Below are positions 25,698-36,309 of a DNA stretch of 49,297 nucleotides, in pieces; position 1 is the first letter of the stretch; each line of letters opens with the position of its first letter. Made by a program: the position numbers and the translations under genes. Source of the stretch: Eimeria necatrix (Eukaryota > Apicomplexa > Conoidasida > Eucoccidiorida > Eimeriidae). The DNA lies in the NCBI RefSeq assembly GCF_000499385.1, contig NW_013652909.1, positions 1 to 49,297 of the forward strand, written 5' to 3'. The notes beneath the pieces were generated by a model that made no database searches, was not told the DNA's origin, and saw only the letters and a program-made list of their open reading frames with translations.

Positions 25698-26277
25698 GGC
25701 GGCGCAGCAGCAGCGGAGGCCGCGGAAGAAGAGCTGGAGGAGGAACTGGTGGTGGCGCTGCCGCAGGGGCTGGGGTGTATGTACACCCGAACGCGGCGCC
25801 GCAAAGACGAAGGACTCCCGCTAGACCTCCTCGCGCTTTCTGTGCTGCTGGCAACAGGAGTTTTATGTGGTTTAGGATCTGTAGCGGAGTTATGTTTGCT
25901 GGGGCGTTTGTTGGTGCGGCTGCAGGAGTGGGCTGCTGCGCTGCGGTTTCTGACGGAAACGCTGCCGCAGCTGCGCAGCAGCAGCAGCAGCAGCAGCAGC
26001 GCAGCAGCAGCTGCGCCCGAGCCCCTCCCCAGCGTGTCCATTGGCGCGCTGCAGCTGCTGCTCACTGCAGCAAGGCCTTGCCCCCGCATCCGCGTGCCCT
26101 GCAGCGTGGCAGCAGAGCGGCTGCTGCTCAAAGGGCAGCAGCTGCAGCAGCAAATGGTCAGGGCCCTGCTGCAGGCCGAGCGGGACGCGCAGCAGCAGCT
26201 CAAGCAGCACGAGCTGCTGCAGCACGCCAAGCAGCGCCGCGACCTCCTCCTCCAGCGCCAGCAGCAGCACCTGCAGC

Positions 26278-26329
<52 letters not shown>

Positions 26330-26600
26330 CGGCGACGCCGCCGGCGACGCCGCACTGCGCGAAGAACTGCAGCAAGTCGACGCCGTCGTTGCTGCTGCCG
26401 AGGCAGCAAACGCAGCAGCAGAAGCAGCAGTTGCCAGAAGCAACCAGCAGCTGCTCGATCTGGAGCAGCAGCTGCACAGCAGCGGCATTGGGGGCCTCCA
26501 GTATGAGCCCTTATTTCATGAACTTGTTGCAGCATGTGCGTGGCAGCGGGAAGCAGAGGCCCTTGCTGCTTGCATCGAAATGGAATCCAAGGCCAACCAC

Positions 26601-26643
<43 letters not shown>

Positions 26644-26773
26644 GCAGCCACAAGTCGCTGCCCCCGGCCTACCGCAACACGGCCCATCTGTGGCGGATGG
26701 TTCAGGTGTACGAACCGCTGCGGCAGAAGTGCAACGCCCGCATAAAGGCGCAGGAGGAGCTGCAGCAGCGGCT

Positions 26774-26811
<38 letters not shown>

Positions 26812-28210
26812 GGGAGCCGGGCGAAGGCGCCTCGGCTGCGGAGGAGGAGGCGAAGCAGCTGGAGCTGGCGCCGCTGGCAGCCTGCAGCAAACGCTTCCTC
26901 GTTGTGGGAATTCCCATTCTGCATTTGCTGCGGACAACTTTGGAAAAAGTTTTGGACTTTGAAAAGAAAGTTAGAGAGCTGCAGGTTGTGGGGCCGCTGC
27001 AGCAGGTGACGCTGACGGAGGGTGGCGCTGCTGCTGCTGCAGTGGTGCTGCCCGCCACCAAGGGGCCCGCCGCGCTGCTGCAGCAGAACCCGCAGCAGCA
27101 GCAGCAGCAGCAGCAGCAGCTGCAGCGGCTCTCCTGGGTCCAGTGGATGGCTCTTGTCGACGGCGCCAACAACTTGGGGCTGGATGTCGAAGCAGCAAGT
27201 CTTGTGAAGCAGCTGCATGCGCGGGCTTTGCTGCTGCAGCAGAAGGTGCAGGATGCTGCAGCAGGCCACCCAATTGCGAGTCTCGAGGCTGCCCATGCCA
27301 TGGTGAGTGTCTTGTGCCTCTTGCTGCTGCTGCTGCTGCTGCTGCTGCGCCGCCTGCTGCTGCTGCTGCTGCTGCGCCGCCTGCTGCTGCTGCTGCTGCT
27401 GGGCGAGAAGGTGCTGCTGCTGCTTCTGGCTGCACGTTGCTGCTGCACGCGAAGCTGCTTGCTGCTGCTGCTGCGCTGCAGCTTGTGGAAGCCTCAAGCC
27501 TGCCAGTGGAGACGGGGGGCATTGCTGCAGTGTCTGCTGCTGTTGCTGCGGTTGACGCGTGGCAGCAGAAGGCGGAGGCGGCGCTGCAGCAGCTGCAGCA
27601 GCAGCTGCAGCTGCAGCAGCTGCAGCAACGCTGCGGGCTGCCGCCGCAGCAGCTGCTGCAGCTGCAGCAAAACCAAGCGCCAAGGACAGACGCATTGTGG
27701 GCTCTTATAGATGAGGCTTCAAGACTGCCTATTCTCCCAGATGGAATCCCAGCATACATCCGCCTCAAGAAGGTTAGCGAGGGTTTAGGGTTTAGGGTTT
27801 AGGGTCTAGGGTTTAGGGTTTGAAGGTGAAGAGGGGCTGCTGGGGTTTAGGGTTAGGGGCGAGGCTCAAGCCCAAGGGGAGTGGCCTAGAATTTGAGCTG
27901 CTCGGAGTTGGGCTCTTGTTGGTGAGCGTTTAGGGTTTAGGGTTTAGGGTTTAGGGTTTAGGGTTTAGGGTTTAGGGTTTCTGGTGCTTGTACAGACTGC
28001 CGAGGAGGTCGACAAGAAGCTGCTCAGCGACAGGAACGTGGCGCAGCAGCTGCTGCTGCTGCAGCAGCTCAAGGATGCTGCAGCTGCTCCTTCCGCGGAC
28101 CCTGCGCTGCAGCAACAGCAGCAGCAGCTGCTGCTGCTGCAAAAGGGACTTCACTCTGCTGCTGCAGCAGCTGCTGCGTCGTCTGGGGAGCCGTCGGCGC
28201 TGCTGCAGAC

Positions 28211-28244
<34 letters not shown>

Positions 28245-28822
28245 GCCTTCCAGCAGCCGCTGCAGCAGCAGCAGCAGGGGCAGCCCATGCTGCAAGCAGG
28301 AGCCCTTGGCCTCATAATGCAGCAGCTAGCGCATCGGCATGTGGGGGCAGAAATGGGCCTTATGTTTAACTTGCCTCTGGCGCAGCAGCTGCAGCACTTG
28401 CACCAGACGCAGCAGCAGCTGCAGCAGCAGCTGCTGCAGCAGCAGCAGCCGCAGAACAACCATCATCGGCAGCAGCAGCTGCAGCTTCAGCAGCTTCAAA
28501 TGCAGCAGAAGTTGCAGCAAAACCACCAGCAGCTGCTGCAGCAACTGCAGCAGCAGCAGCCGCAGCAGCACCAGCAACTGCTGCATCAGCTGGAGCAGCA
28601 GCAGCAGCAGCAGCTGCTCGTTCAGCAACAGCAGCTGCTGCAGCATCAAAGAGCGGGCAGAGGCCGGGGAGGAGGCAGCAGAGGCAGCAGCACTAGCAGC
28701 AACAGGCCGAAGAGGAAGTCTCCTGCAACAGACGCCTGGGGTGCAGCAGCAGCATCTGCTGCAGCGCCTGCCCCTGTGGGAGCTCCTCTGCAGCCGCAGG
28801 GCGTTCCGCCGCACCTGCTGCT

Positions 28823-28858
<36 letters not shown>

Positions 28859-28916
28859 CCCCCCGGGTCCAGCTGCTCCGGACAGGGAGCAGCCTACGCC
28901 TCCTGTGCAGCTCTAA
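9917..28916 (+). CDS. Giant PLU-1-like protein with PHD finger, 16-exon model
   Basis: Proposed exons: 9917-10028, 10244-11676, 11872-12862, 13109-13521, 13749-14223, 14369-14860, 15067-15535, 15982-17329, 17434-17523, 17725-19832, 19952-20219, 20655-23198, 23433-24428, 24600-27302, 27482-27772, 27996-28916. All 15 junctions are GT..AG and phase-compatible, and the total (15,654 nt) is divisible by three, giving about 5,217 residues ending in TAA. Many modules of the form hydrophobic-x-W-x-x-x-A-x-x (RVESWLLRLSVAL, AVDWAVRAREAI, DKAQRWLKRAQDLL) match the helical PLU-1 region of KDM5/JARID1 demethylases. A PHD finger lies at 23883-24308: CLLC, WIRCSCCGRRFHLVC, WACVGC. A role in chromatin is inferred from these. 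No JmjC, JmjN or ARID domain is visible. Poly-Gln, poly-Ser and poly-Ala tracts and acidic or Arg-rich patches separate the modules. The 5' end (ATG at 9917) is the least certain part; some exons may be missed inside long introns. Confidence 0.72.
17543..17610. repeat. 17-bp minisatellite in intron 9 of the PLU-1-like gene
   Basis: Four exact tandem copies of TGCATGCATGCAGCCTG. The acceptor of the same intron (ending at 17724) is itself TGCATGCATGCAG, so the repeat unit contains a ready-made splice acceptor. Confidence 0.92.
18069..18138. repeat. Exonic CAG array (poly-Gln)
   Basis: About 23 CAG/CAA codons in frame within exon 10 of the PLU-1-like gene, coding a Gln run after an acidic Glu stretch. 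One CAA interrupts the array. Confidence 0.9.
19838..19937. repeat. Duplicated ~50-bp block in an intron
   Basis: A block of about 48-51 bp (GTTGCTGCTGCAGCTGCTGC to GTTCGCCGTGCT) occurs twice in tandem inside intron 10. The copies differ by one CTG unit, and each contains a CTGCAG that looks like an acceptor. The acceptor chosen for the model is the last one (19950-19951). Confidence 0.8.
27781..27822 (+). repeat. Interstitial telomere-type TTTAGGG array
   Basis: Five to six TTTAGGG units, one with a TCTAGGG variant, start a few bases after the donor of the last intron of the PLU-1-like gene. TTTAGGG is the telomere unit of coccidia and plants. A further degenerate copy is near 27846-27856. 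Confidence 0.93.
27929..27980 (+). repeat. Interstitial telomere-type TTTAGGG array
   Basis: Seven perfect TTTAGGG units in the same intron, ending 15 bp before the acceptor at 27994-27995. Both arrays have the G-rich strand as the sense strand. Confidence 0.95.
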
Positions 28917-29125
28917 TTAAGTAAAGCTGCTTCTCTTAGCTTTGAGTCCACAAAGGCTAACTAGTCGGCTGTGAGGGCAGCAGCAGCAGCAGAAGTGGCA
29001 GCAGCAGCAGCAGCTGCGGCTGCTGCTGCATGTGTTAAGCAACGCAACTCTGATTTATTTATTTCTTTTCACTCACTTTTCCGAGCAACGCCTCGACAGC
29101 CATTAGATTCATTTCCCCCAGAACA

Positions 29126-29378
29126 GCTGGCTAGCTAGCTAGCTATATAGCTAGCTAGATAGCTAGCTAGATAGCTAGATGGCTAGATAACTAGATGACT
29201 AGCTAGATAGCTAGCTACCTACCTAGCTAGCTAGGTAGGTATCTAGCCGACTAGAAAGCTAGCCAACTAGAAAGCTAGCTAGCCAGCTAGCTAGCCAGCT
29301 AGCTAGATAGCTACTAGCTGCTTAGCTAGCTAGGTAGATTTATACCTAGCTAGAAAGCTAGCTAGCTAGCTAGCTAGC
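29126..29378. repeat. (CTAG)n-based satellite
   Basis: A degenerate array of CTAG/GCTA units with ATAG, CCTA and AACT variants. The unit is self-complementary. The class recurs at 38779-38945, 40499-40562, 44245-44775, 45035-45250 and 49187-49250. Confidence 0.92.
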
Positions 29379-29677
29379 TTTGCAGCTTTTCTAAACTTTG
29401 AAATGCAGGGCTTCAGCCTCCAGTAAGTCCCAAAGCAGCACAAATGAGGCCTTTGAGGCTGTCATTGGGGAGCAGCAGCAAAATGTGAATAGAGCAGCAG
29501 CGAAGAGAGTTCATAGTTAAGCAGGGGTGTTATGAATGCACTCAGTTAAGAGGGTTTTTGTTTTTGGAGAAGAAGAAAGAAATATAATTAATTTTATTTA
29601 TCTTTTATTTATCTCTAGAGGCATATATCCCAATAGGGCTCGAGTGCTGCGCCGCAGCAAGCGCTTCAAGGCGATGC

Positions 29678-29757
29678 TTCTGCTGCTGCTGCAGCTGCTG
29701 CTGCAGTAGCAGCTGCAGCAGCAGCTGCTGCAGCAGCTGCTGCTGCTGCTGCACAAG
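29678..29757. repeat. Alternating CTG/CAG palindrome cluster
   Basis: Short CTG and CAG runs alternate through CTGCAG and CAGCTG joints, giving several nested inverted repeats able to form hairpins on both strands. Confidence 0.8.
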
Positions 29758-30251
29758 CCACACGGGCAGCTAGATCTTTCCTTTTGCTGCACTTTGGGCT
29801 TTTCTTCTTTCAGTGCTGAGTGGCAGCAGCGCGGTGTCTGTGGGTGTCTTCCAAATTGTTCAGAAGCAGCAGAACTTCAGGAAAGTTGCTGCTGCAGCAG
29901 CAGCAGCTCTGAAAGCCAAGTGTGACTTGAAATGGGTCTTAGCCGAATTTCAAGAAATTTAGAAAGCAGCAGAACAGTAAGTCTGCTTGCAGCCAAAGGC
30001 CCCCAAACTTGAAGTGTGGGGCCCCACTGCAGCTTGTTGAGGCTGGGGGGTTAATTGAAGAAGAAATGTTAAAAATAAAAGTAAATTGAAACACTTCTTG
30101 ATGCATTTCAGAAGTTTCTGCAGCTCTTTTCAGCAGCTCTTGCTGCTCGCTGGGGCCTTTGGCCGCCACTGTGCAAACTGGCTCTTTATGAGTGCATCGA
30201 GGCTGTCTTTGCTGCTGCAAACTGCCCCTTAAAGTGCCTTCAACCCCCAGA

Positions 30252-30289
<38 letters not shown>

Positions 30290-31593
30290 CTGCGCAGCTA
30301 CACAGCTGCAGCTGCAGCAGCAGAACATGCGAAGATCCTGCCCCAACGGAGCTTTAACTGCAGCACAGAAGAGCCTAAATCCTTTTCATGAGTCCCTGGG
30401 ACTTCTACTTGGCATTATTTCTAAACTATTTCATCGAAAGTGGCAGCAAAGATGCCAGTTGGCTGCTAAGAAGCCACAGGCAATTGGGGCTGGCAGCATT
30501 GCTGCACTCAGCAGCAAAACAGCTTCCTGCGGCTCTTTTTAAGGCTCCAGGCCGCAGCAAAAAGCGTGTGAAAGACTGCAGCAAGATGGAGCCGCGGCGT
30601 TGCAGCAGATCAGCTAAGAATCGAATCTGCTGCAGCACGGGATTCCTGAGTCCTGCTGCGCTGCTGCGGGGCCAAGGCTGCAGCGTTGCTGCTTCCTGGC
30701 CCGCTATTCGGGCCTTGGAGTGGCAGCAGCTCTTGCTGCAGCAGGCGGGCTCGAGCTGCTGCAGTGTCTTACCGGTGCTGCAGCAAACGGTGTCTAGAGC
30801 TGGCGATGCAGCTTCTATCTTCTATTTCCGCGGCGCCTTCGCCCACGGGCCGGCGTGGGGTTCTTTGAAAAGTATTTTAAAAGAGAAAACACCGGTTTTT
30901 GCGGCGGTTTCTGCTGCTGCAGCATCTGCTGCTGCGCAGCAGAGCGCGCGGGTGCCAAGCGCTCAGCAGAGCCTTTCGCCTCCCCCGCAGCGTCTGCAGA
31001 AGCAGATCCTCGAGAGCTTCCAAAAGCTTTTTGTTTGCGTTTGATTTCAAGTTAGAATCTGCGGAAAAGTGTAGGGCTGGCAGCAGTGGTGTCTAGTGTT
31101 CGGTTGTGCAAGAAAGTCTGCGGCTTGCTGCGCCGCAGCTGCAGCAAGGCGGGCGAGCCCGCTCTCCCCAAGCCCCCGAAATACCCTTTTTAACTATTTG
31201 TCTTCAGCAAAAAAAGGATCCCAGGGCTGCAGCGAGGGCACTGAACTCTGGGCGTCTGCTGTTGCTGCTGCTGCGGCGGCTGCTGCTGCAAGATCGGGCG
31301 CGGCAGGCGCTGCTCGTTCTCGTCTTTCGCGGGTCGGCCTGCCCTTTGTCTCAGTGTAGAACAAATAAACAAGCTTTTTAAAAGCCTGGAAGAGGTTTGA
31401 AAACGGAAGCAGCAGCAGAAGGCGCGCTGTGCAGGGAGCGTTGTTTCGCTTCGGCGCTCCCGCGGCGTCTTGGGCGTGAAGGGCCGTTCGAACTCATTTT
31501 TCGCCGGTTTTGCGTGCGTTTGGCGCTGCTGAGCTTGCAAAAATCGAAAAGCCTGCATTTGAATGGTGCTATGAGCTGCTGAAGGCCCCAATA

Positions 31594-32147
31594 ATGCGTT
31601 TCTTGCCCCTCCCCACCTGCTGCGTTGTATGGCTCGCAGCAGTCGCACTGGCCGCAGCGCCCGCAGCGGCCAACAGCCCCGCTGTTTCGCTCTGGGAAGC
31701 TCTAGAGACGGAGTCCGAGGCTGGCTCTCCCACTTCAGTGGACCAGTGGACCACTGAGGAGCCCCAGGTCACCGAGCCGGAGTCCCAGTCCGCCTACGAC
31801 GCTGCAGCCTTCCCAATCCGCAGGACCACTGGCCCAACCCGCGGCTTCTACTTGACCCCCGGGGCCCCGGGGGCCCCGGGGGCCCCTGGGGCCCCGGGGG
31901 CCCCTGGGGCCCCTGCGGCCCCGGGGGCCCCGGGGGCCCTCTCTTCCTCCATACCCACTGAGGCGCTGCAGCAGAAGGGCCCCTCCCGCGGCTTCCGGGC
32001 CTCCCCGGGGGCCCCCCGGCCCCGCAGGGGCCCCCCGGGGGCCCCCAGCGTGGTGGCGCTGTTCTTATTTGCCATATTGGGTCTGGTGGCTGCGCGTTCT
32101 GTGCGGCTTCCGGGGCGGCTGCGGCCTGCGCTGGAGCTGCTGCCTGC

Positions 32148-32191
<44 letters not shown>

Positions 32192-32878
32192 CGCTGGAGA
32201 GCGCGCGGCTTGCGCAGCAGCTCGAGACCCTCGAGCTGCTGCAGCCTGCTGCGCTGCAGCTAGCTGAGGCCCTGGGCACTCGGGAAAGTCTTGCTGCTGT
32301 TCGGGAGTTCCGGCGGGGGCTGCAGCGAGCGAAGCAGCTGGAGGAGCGGGCCCGCGAGGGGCCCCCCGAGAAGCGCTGGAAAGGGCACTGGGAGCAGCAG
32401 AAGCAGCGCTGGCCCAGCTTTATGAAGTGGCCGTGGCCCACGGGCTGCAGGTGGCCCAAGCAGCAGCACGCATGCAAAGCCCTGCTGTGCTGCAGCAGCA
32501 GGAGCAGCAAGCCCTGGAGGCCTACGCGGGTACTGTGCTGACGGGGGCCCTGGGGGCCCACCTGGGGGCCCTGCGGGAGAGCTGCGGGGCGTTTGTGCAG
32601 CAGGTGGCAGCAGCGCAGCAGGCGCTGCAGCAGCAGCAGCAGCAGCAGTTCGCGCTGCAGCAGGGGGCCGCGCAGCTTGCTGCTGTTGCTGCCAAAGTGG
32701 ACTTCCTCCAGAAGGCCCGCGAGGCCCTCGAAGCAGCAAGACGCAGCAGCAAAGACTTGGAGACAAGTGCTGTTGCTGTGATGCTTTCGCAGCTAGCTAG
32801 AGAGCATGCAACTTTGCTGCGGGAGTGCAGAGACCTCCTCGACGGCCAGCGGGCCCTCTACAGGGCTCTCCTCCAGCT

Positions 32879-32931
<53 letters not shown>

Positions 32932-33035
32932 GGCCGGGCGGGGCGGCGGAGCGGCCGCAGCGGGACCCGCCGCAGCAGCAGCCCCCCACGGAGGAGCCGC
33001 AGCAGCAGCGCGGCCAGGACCCGGACCAGGACCAG

Positions 33036-33082
<47 letters not shown>

Positions 33083-34049
33083 GCAGTGGGACGAGGCGGA
33101 GCTGGACAGAGTGGAGCGGCAGCTGGAGAAGGGGGAGCTGCTGCTGCGGGAGTACAGAGAAGCAATTGAGCAGCTGCAGCACGAGGGGGACATTTTAGCT
33201 GCTGCAGCAGAGGGGCAGCGCGTGGGGCTTGTGGGGCGGGAGCTGCAGCAGCAGCTGGCAGCAGCAGCAGCAAGCCTCAGCGGACTTCTGGACAAAGATC
33301 TTTCCGGAAAAATGATGCAAAATGAACAAGTCCGACAAACCATCAACTCAATAGCAGCAAGAGCTGGCCAGGAGGCCTCAGCAATTAGCAAAAGGGTCTC
33401 AGACATTCTCAACGAGCTGCAGCAGGGGGGCCCCCTCAGGGGGGCCCCCCAGGGCCCCGGGGGGGCCCCCCGAAGCATCATAAACCCCTCCGTGCTGCTG
33501 CGGCTGACGGACTCGCTGCAGCAAGTGGGAGACAACGCGAAGAACAGGGCCCGGCATGCAGCAAATGCTGCAGCAGAAGCTCTGCGGTCTCGTGCTGCTG
33601 CTGCTGAGAACCTCATGAATGCTGCTCGAAGAGCAGCAGCAGAAACGGAAGCTTTTAATGGAGAAGCAGAAATCCTGTGGCTGCATGCGCAGCTGCTGGA
33701 GGCTCTGGAGCTGGACATGCGGCGGAGCCTGCGGCTGGCGCAGAGCGCAGCAGCAGCAGCAGGTTTGCTGCAGCAGGAGCCCGCAGCAGCAGCAGCAGCA
33801 GCAGCAGCGGCGGCGGACGCGGCGCCCGGGCCGCTGCAGCAGCAGCAGCAGCAGGGCCCCGAACTCCCCCCCGAAGCCGCAGCTGCTGCCACGGAGCTGC
33901 TGCAGGCCGTCCGCAGCAGCAGAGCTGCAGCATGGACTCAGTGGGCTTCCAAGGACTTGGTGGAAACTGCAGCAAAAATGAAGTCCAGTGTCCTCCAGCT
34001 GCTAGCCATAGTCAACGCCCCCGCGCCCCCCAGCCCAGACGCCAACTAG
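31594..34049 (+). CDS. Secreted or membrane coiled-coil poly-Gln protein, frameshifted
   Basis: The start ATG at 31594 gives an N-terminus typical of a signal peptide (MRFLPLPTCCVVWLAAVALA). Ser/Thr/Glu-rich sequence follows, then a Gly-Ala-Pro collagen-like run made from GGGGCCCC DNA (31859-31940), and a second hydrophobic segment near residues 152-170 (VVALFLFAILGLVAA). The rest is predicted coiled coil with Gln runs at 32149-32190, 32877-32930 and 33038-33080. The first frame runs to about 32366; the same helical style continues in another frame from there to the TAG at 34047-34049. One extra C in the C-run at 32361-32366 would restore a single frame of 818 residues. I do not recognise the family. 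A type I-like membrane protein or a protein of the secretory organelles is possible, but this is inference. Confidence 0.65.
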
Positions 34050-34062
34050 CAGCAGCAAACCC

Positions 34063-34592
34063 GGTGTACGTACACCCGCTTTGCTGCCAGCAGCAGCAGC
34101 AAACCGGTGTACGTACACCCGCTTTGCTGCCAGCAGCAGCAGCAAACCGGTGTACGTACACCCGCTTTGCTGCTAGCAGCAGCAGCAGCAAACCGGTGTA
34201 CGTACACCCCAGGCAGCCGCGGCTGCTCTCGCTCGGGTGTACGTACACCCCACGCCCGTGCACGTTCAGGTGTACGTACACCCCAGCCGGCGTCTGCACA
34301 GTCTAGTTCAGGCGCAGGCGCCCTGCAGCTCAGGTGTACGTACACCCCAGGTGGCTTGTGCGCTGCAGCAGCGCGGGTTGCGCACAGTCCTGCTCAGGTG
34401 TACGTACACCCCAGCTCAGGTGCATGTACACTGCAGTTCGGCTGCGTGCGCGCCTCAGCTCAGGTGTATGTACACCGCAGCTCAGCTGTCTGTACACCCA
34501 GCTCAGCTGTCTGTACACTGCAATTCGGGTGCATGCAGACCGCAGCTCAGCTGCATGCACGCCGCTGCTCAGGTGTCTGTACACCCCGGCGT
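34063..34592. repeat. Cluster of GGTGTACGTACACC palindromes
   Basis: Eight perfect copies of the fully self-complementary 14-mer GGTGTACGTACACC (first at 34063-34076, last near 34396) are spaced about 35-65 bp apart. Decayed copies follow (GGTGCATGTACAC, GGTGTATGTACACC, CTGTCTGTACACC) down to about 34590. The spacers start as CAG-rich and become GCTCAG-type. The cluster begins right after the stop codon of the preceding gene. Confidence 0.93.
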
Positions 34593-34599
34593 CTGCAGA

Positions 34600-35564
34600 T
34601 AGACAGGAGTCCCGCCGCAGCTGCCGCAGCTGCTGCAGTGCTGGACGCAGCAGCAGCGAAAGAGGAGCAGCAGCAGCAGCATTCACAGCAGCTAAAGGGC
34701 CGCAGCAGCCGCAGCAGCTGCAGCAGCTGCAGCAGCCGCAGCAGGGGCAGCTGAATTAGGCTGCAAGGGAAAGGGCCTTTGTTTTGAGTTTTCCATCATT
34801 TTGCTGCTGCGAGCACGGGTTTGGCCAGAGGAGCGCATGCATGCACTTTGCATGCATTTCGCATGCACTTTGCATGCAATTTGCGTAGGTTAGAATATAT
34901 TTTGCGGAGGTTACTCATTTGTAACCATTTTATGGCCCCGAGAACAGGCCAGGGAAGCAGCTCAAACCAGGAGCCACTTCCGCCTCCAGGGGCCCCCAGG
35001 GGCCCCCAGCTGGGTCACTGCAGCACAAGACGGGGCCCCTGGGGGCCCCTAGGGGCGCCCTGAGCCCCCAGAGCTCGGGGGCCCCCCTGCAGCTTTGGGC
35101 ACTTGTGGGCGCCCTGCGGCTGGCGGCCCCCAGGGGCCCCCAACGGGGGGCCCCCAGCTGGGGGGCCCCCAGCCAGGGGCCCCCCAGCTGGTGGGGGGCC
35201 CCAGAAGGGGGCCTTGGGGGGCCCCGATGGAGCCTTTGGGGGCCCTTCGTGCGGCTTAAAACAGCCGCTGCGGGCCAGCAAAAGGGCACGGGGGCCCCCC
35301 GGGTTTGGGGGGCCCCCCGGGGTTTGGGGGCCCCCCGGGCAGCAGCAGGAAGTGTGGGGCGCAGCAGAGGGAGGGCCGCATGCAGCAGCAGCAGCAGCAG
35401 CAGCAGCAAACTGGTGGCTTCGGATTTGTGAAGAGTGCACTTTTAGCTGCATGCAAATGTGCAGAATGTGAGTAAGGCTTTTATGAATTAGTTTATTTAT
35501 TTTTCGATGGTAAGGAGCAGCTCGCATGCATGCAAGGAGGCGCCGCCGTTTCGGTGCGGGGCGG

Positions 35565-35613
<49 letters not shown>

Positions 35614-35967
35614 CAGCGGAGTCGGGCGGTGTTCTGCAGCAGCAGGGTCGGTGTCTGCTGCCAGTTTGCATGCAGCAGCTTTTAGTTCTCCATTTGCTTC
35701 CTTTGGCTTTGCTGCTAGCTGCCCAGACGCACGACGGCGAGCAGAGGGTTGGCAGCAGCAGCAGCAGCCGCTGCTGCTGCTGTTGCTGCTGCTGCTGCAC
35801 AGAAGCAGCAGCTGCAACGCCTGCAGCAGACAAGTTGCTAGCGGCCGGCCAGGAGCCCCAAACCGTAGTAAGTAATTGAGCTCTAGATTTAGAATTTGCA
35901 TGCAGCAGCAAAAAGCCAATTGGCGCAGCAAGAGGCGCAGGCTGGCGGGCTCTACACGCGGCAGCAG

Positions 35968-36003
<36 letters not shown>

Positions 36004-36277
36004 AGCACGCGGCGGCTGCGTAGGCAGCAGCGGGGGCTGCAGCTACCTGCTGCTGCGGCGGCAGCAGCTGGGGCTGCAGCCAGTTGTTGCTGCTGCAGCG
36101 AGGCCTTCTTGTGCTGCTGCCTCTGCTGCTTATTGCTGAAGCCGGCAGAGCAGCGCAGCAGTGCGCGCTGGGAGCAGCAGCAGGCTCTGCCGCTGCTGCT
36201 GCGCTGCTGCTGCCGACGCTGCTGTGTGAGAAGCTACAGTGTCTTCCCTTGGGCTGGCTGCTCCCGCAGGGGAGGCT

Positions 36278-36309
<32 letters not shown>

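Larger units (their letters stand above)
28917..31593. other. Intergenic region with repeats, no supported gene
   Basis: After the PLU-1-like stop the DNA holds short CAG clusters, a CTAG satellite (29126-29378) and a CTG/CAG palindrome cluster (29678-29757). The remainder is mixed sequence in which open frames lack recognisable motifs. AT-rich patches at 29570-29620 and 30040-30090 are the least repetitive. It probably contains the 3' untranslated region of the upstream gene and the promoter of the gene starting at 31594, but no core element can be named. Confidence 0.5.

Noticed and set aside
34063..34592. Repeat-spacer pattern resembling a CRISPR array
   Set aside because: The genome is eukaryotic, repeats are only 14 bp, copies decay along the cluster, spacers are themselves repetitive and unequal, and there are no cas genes.
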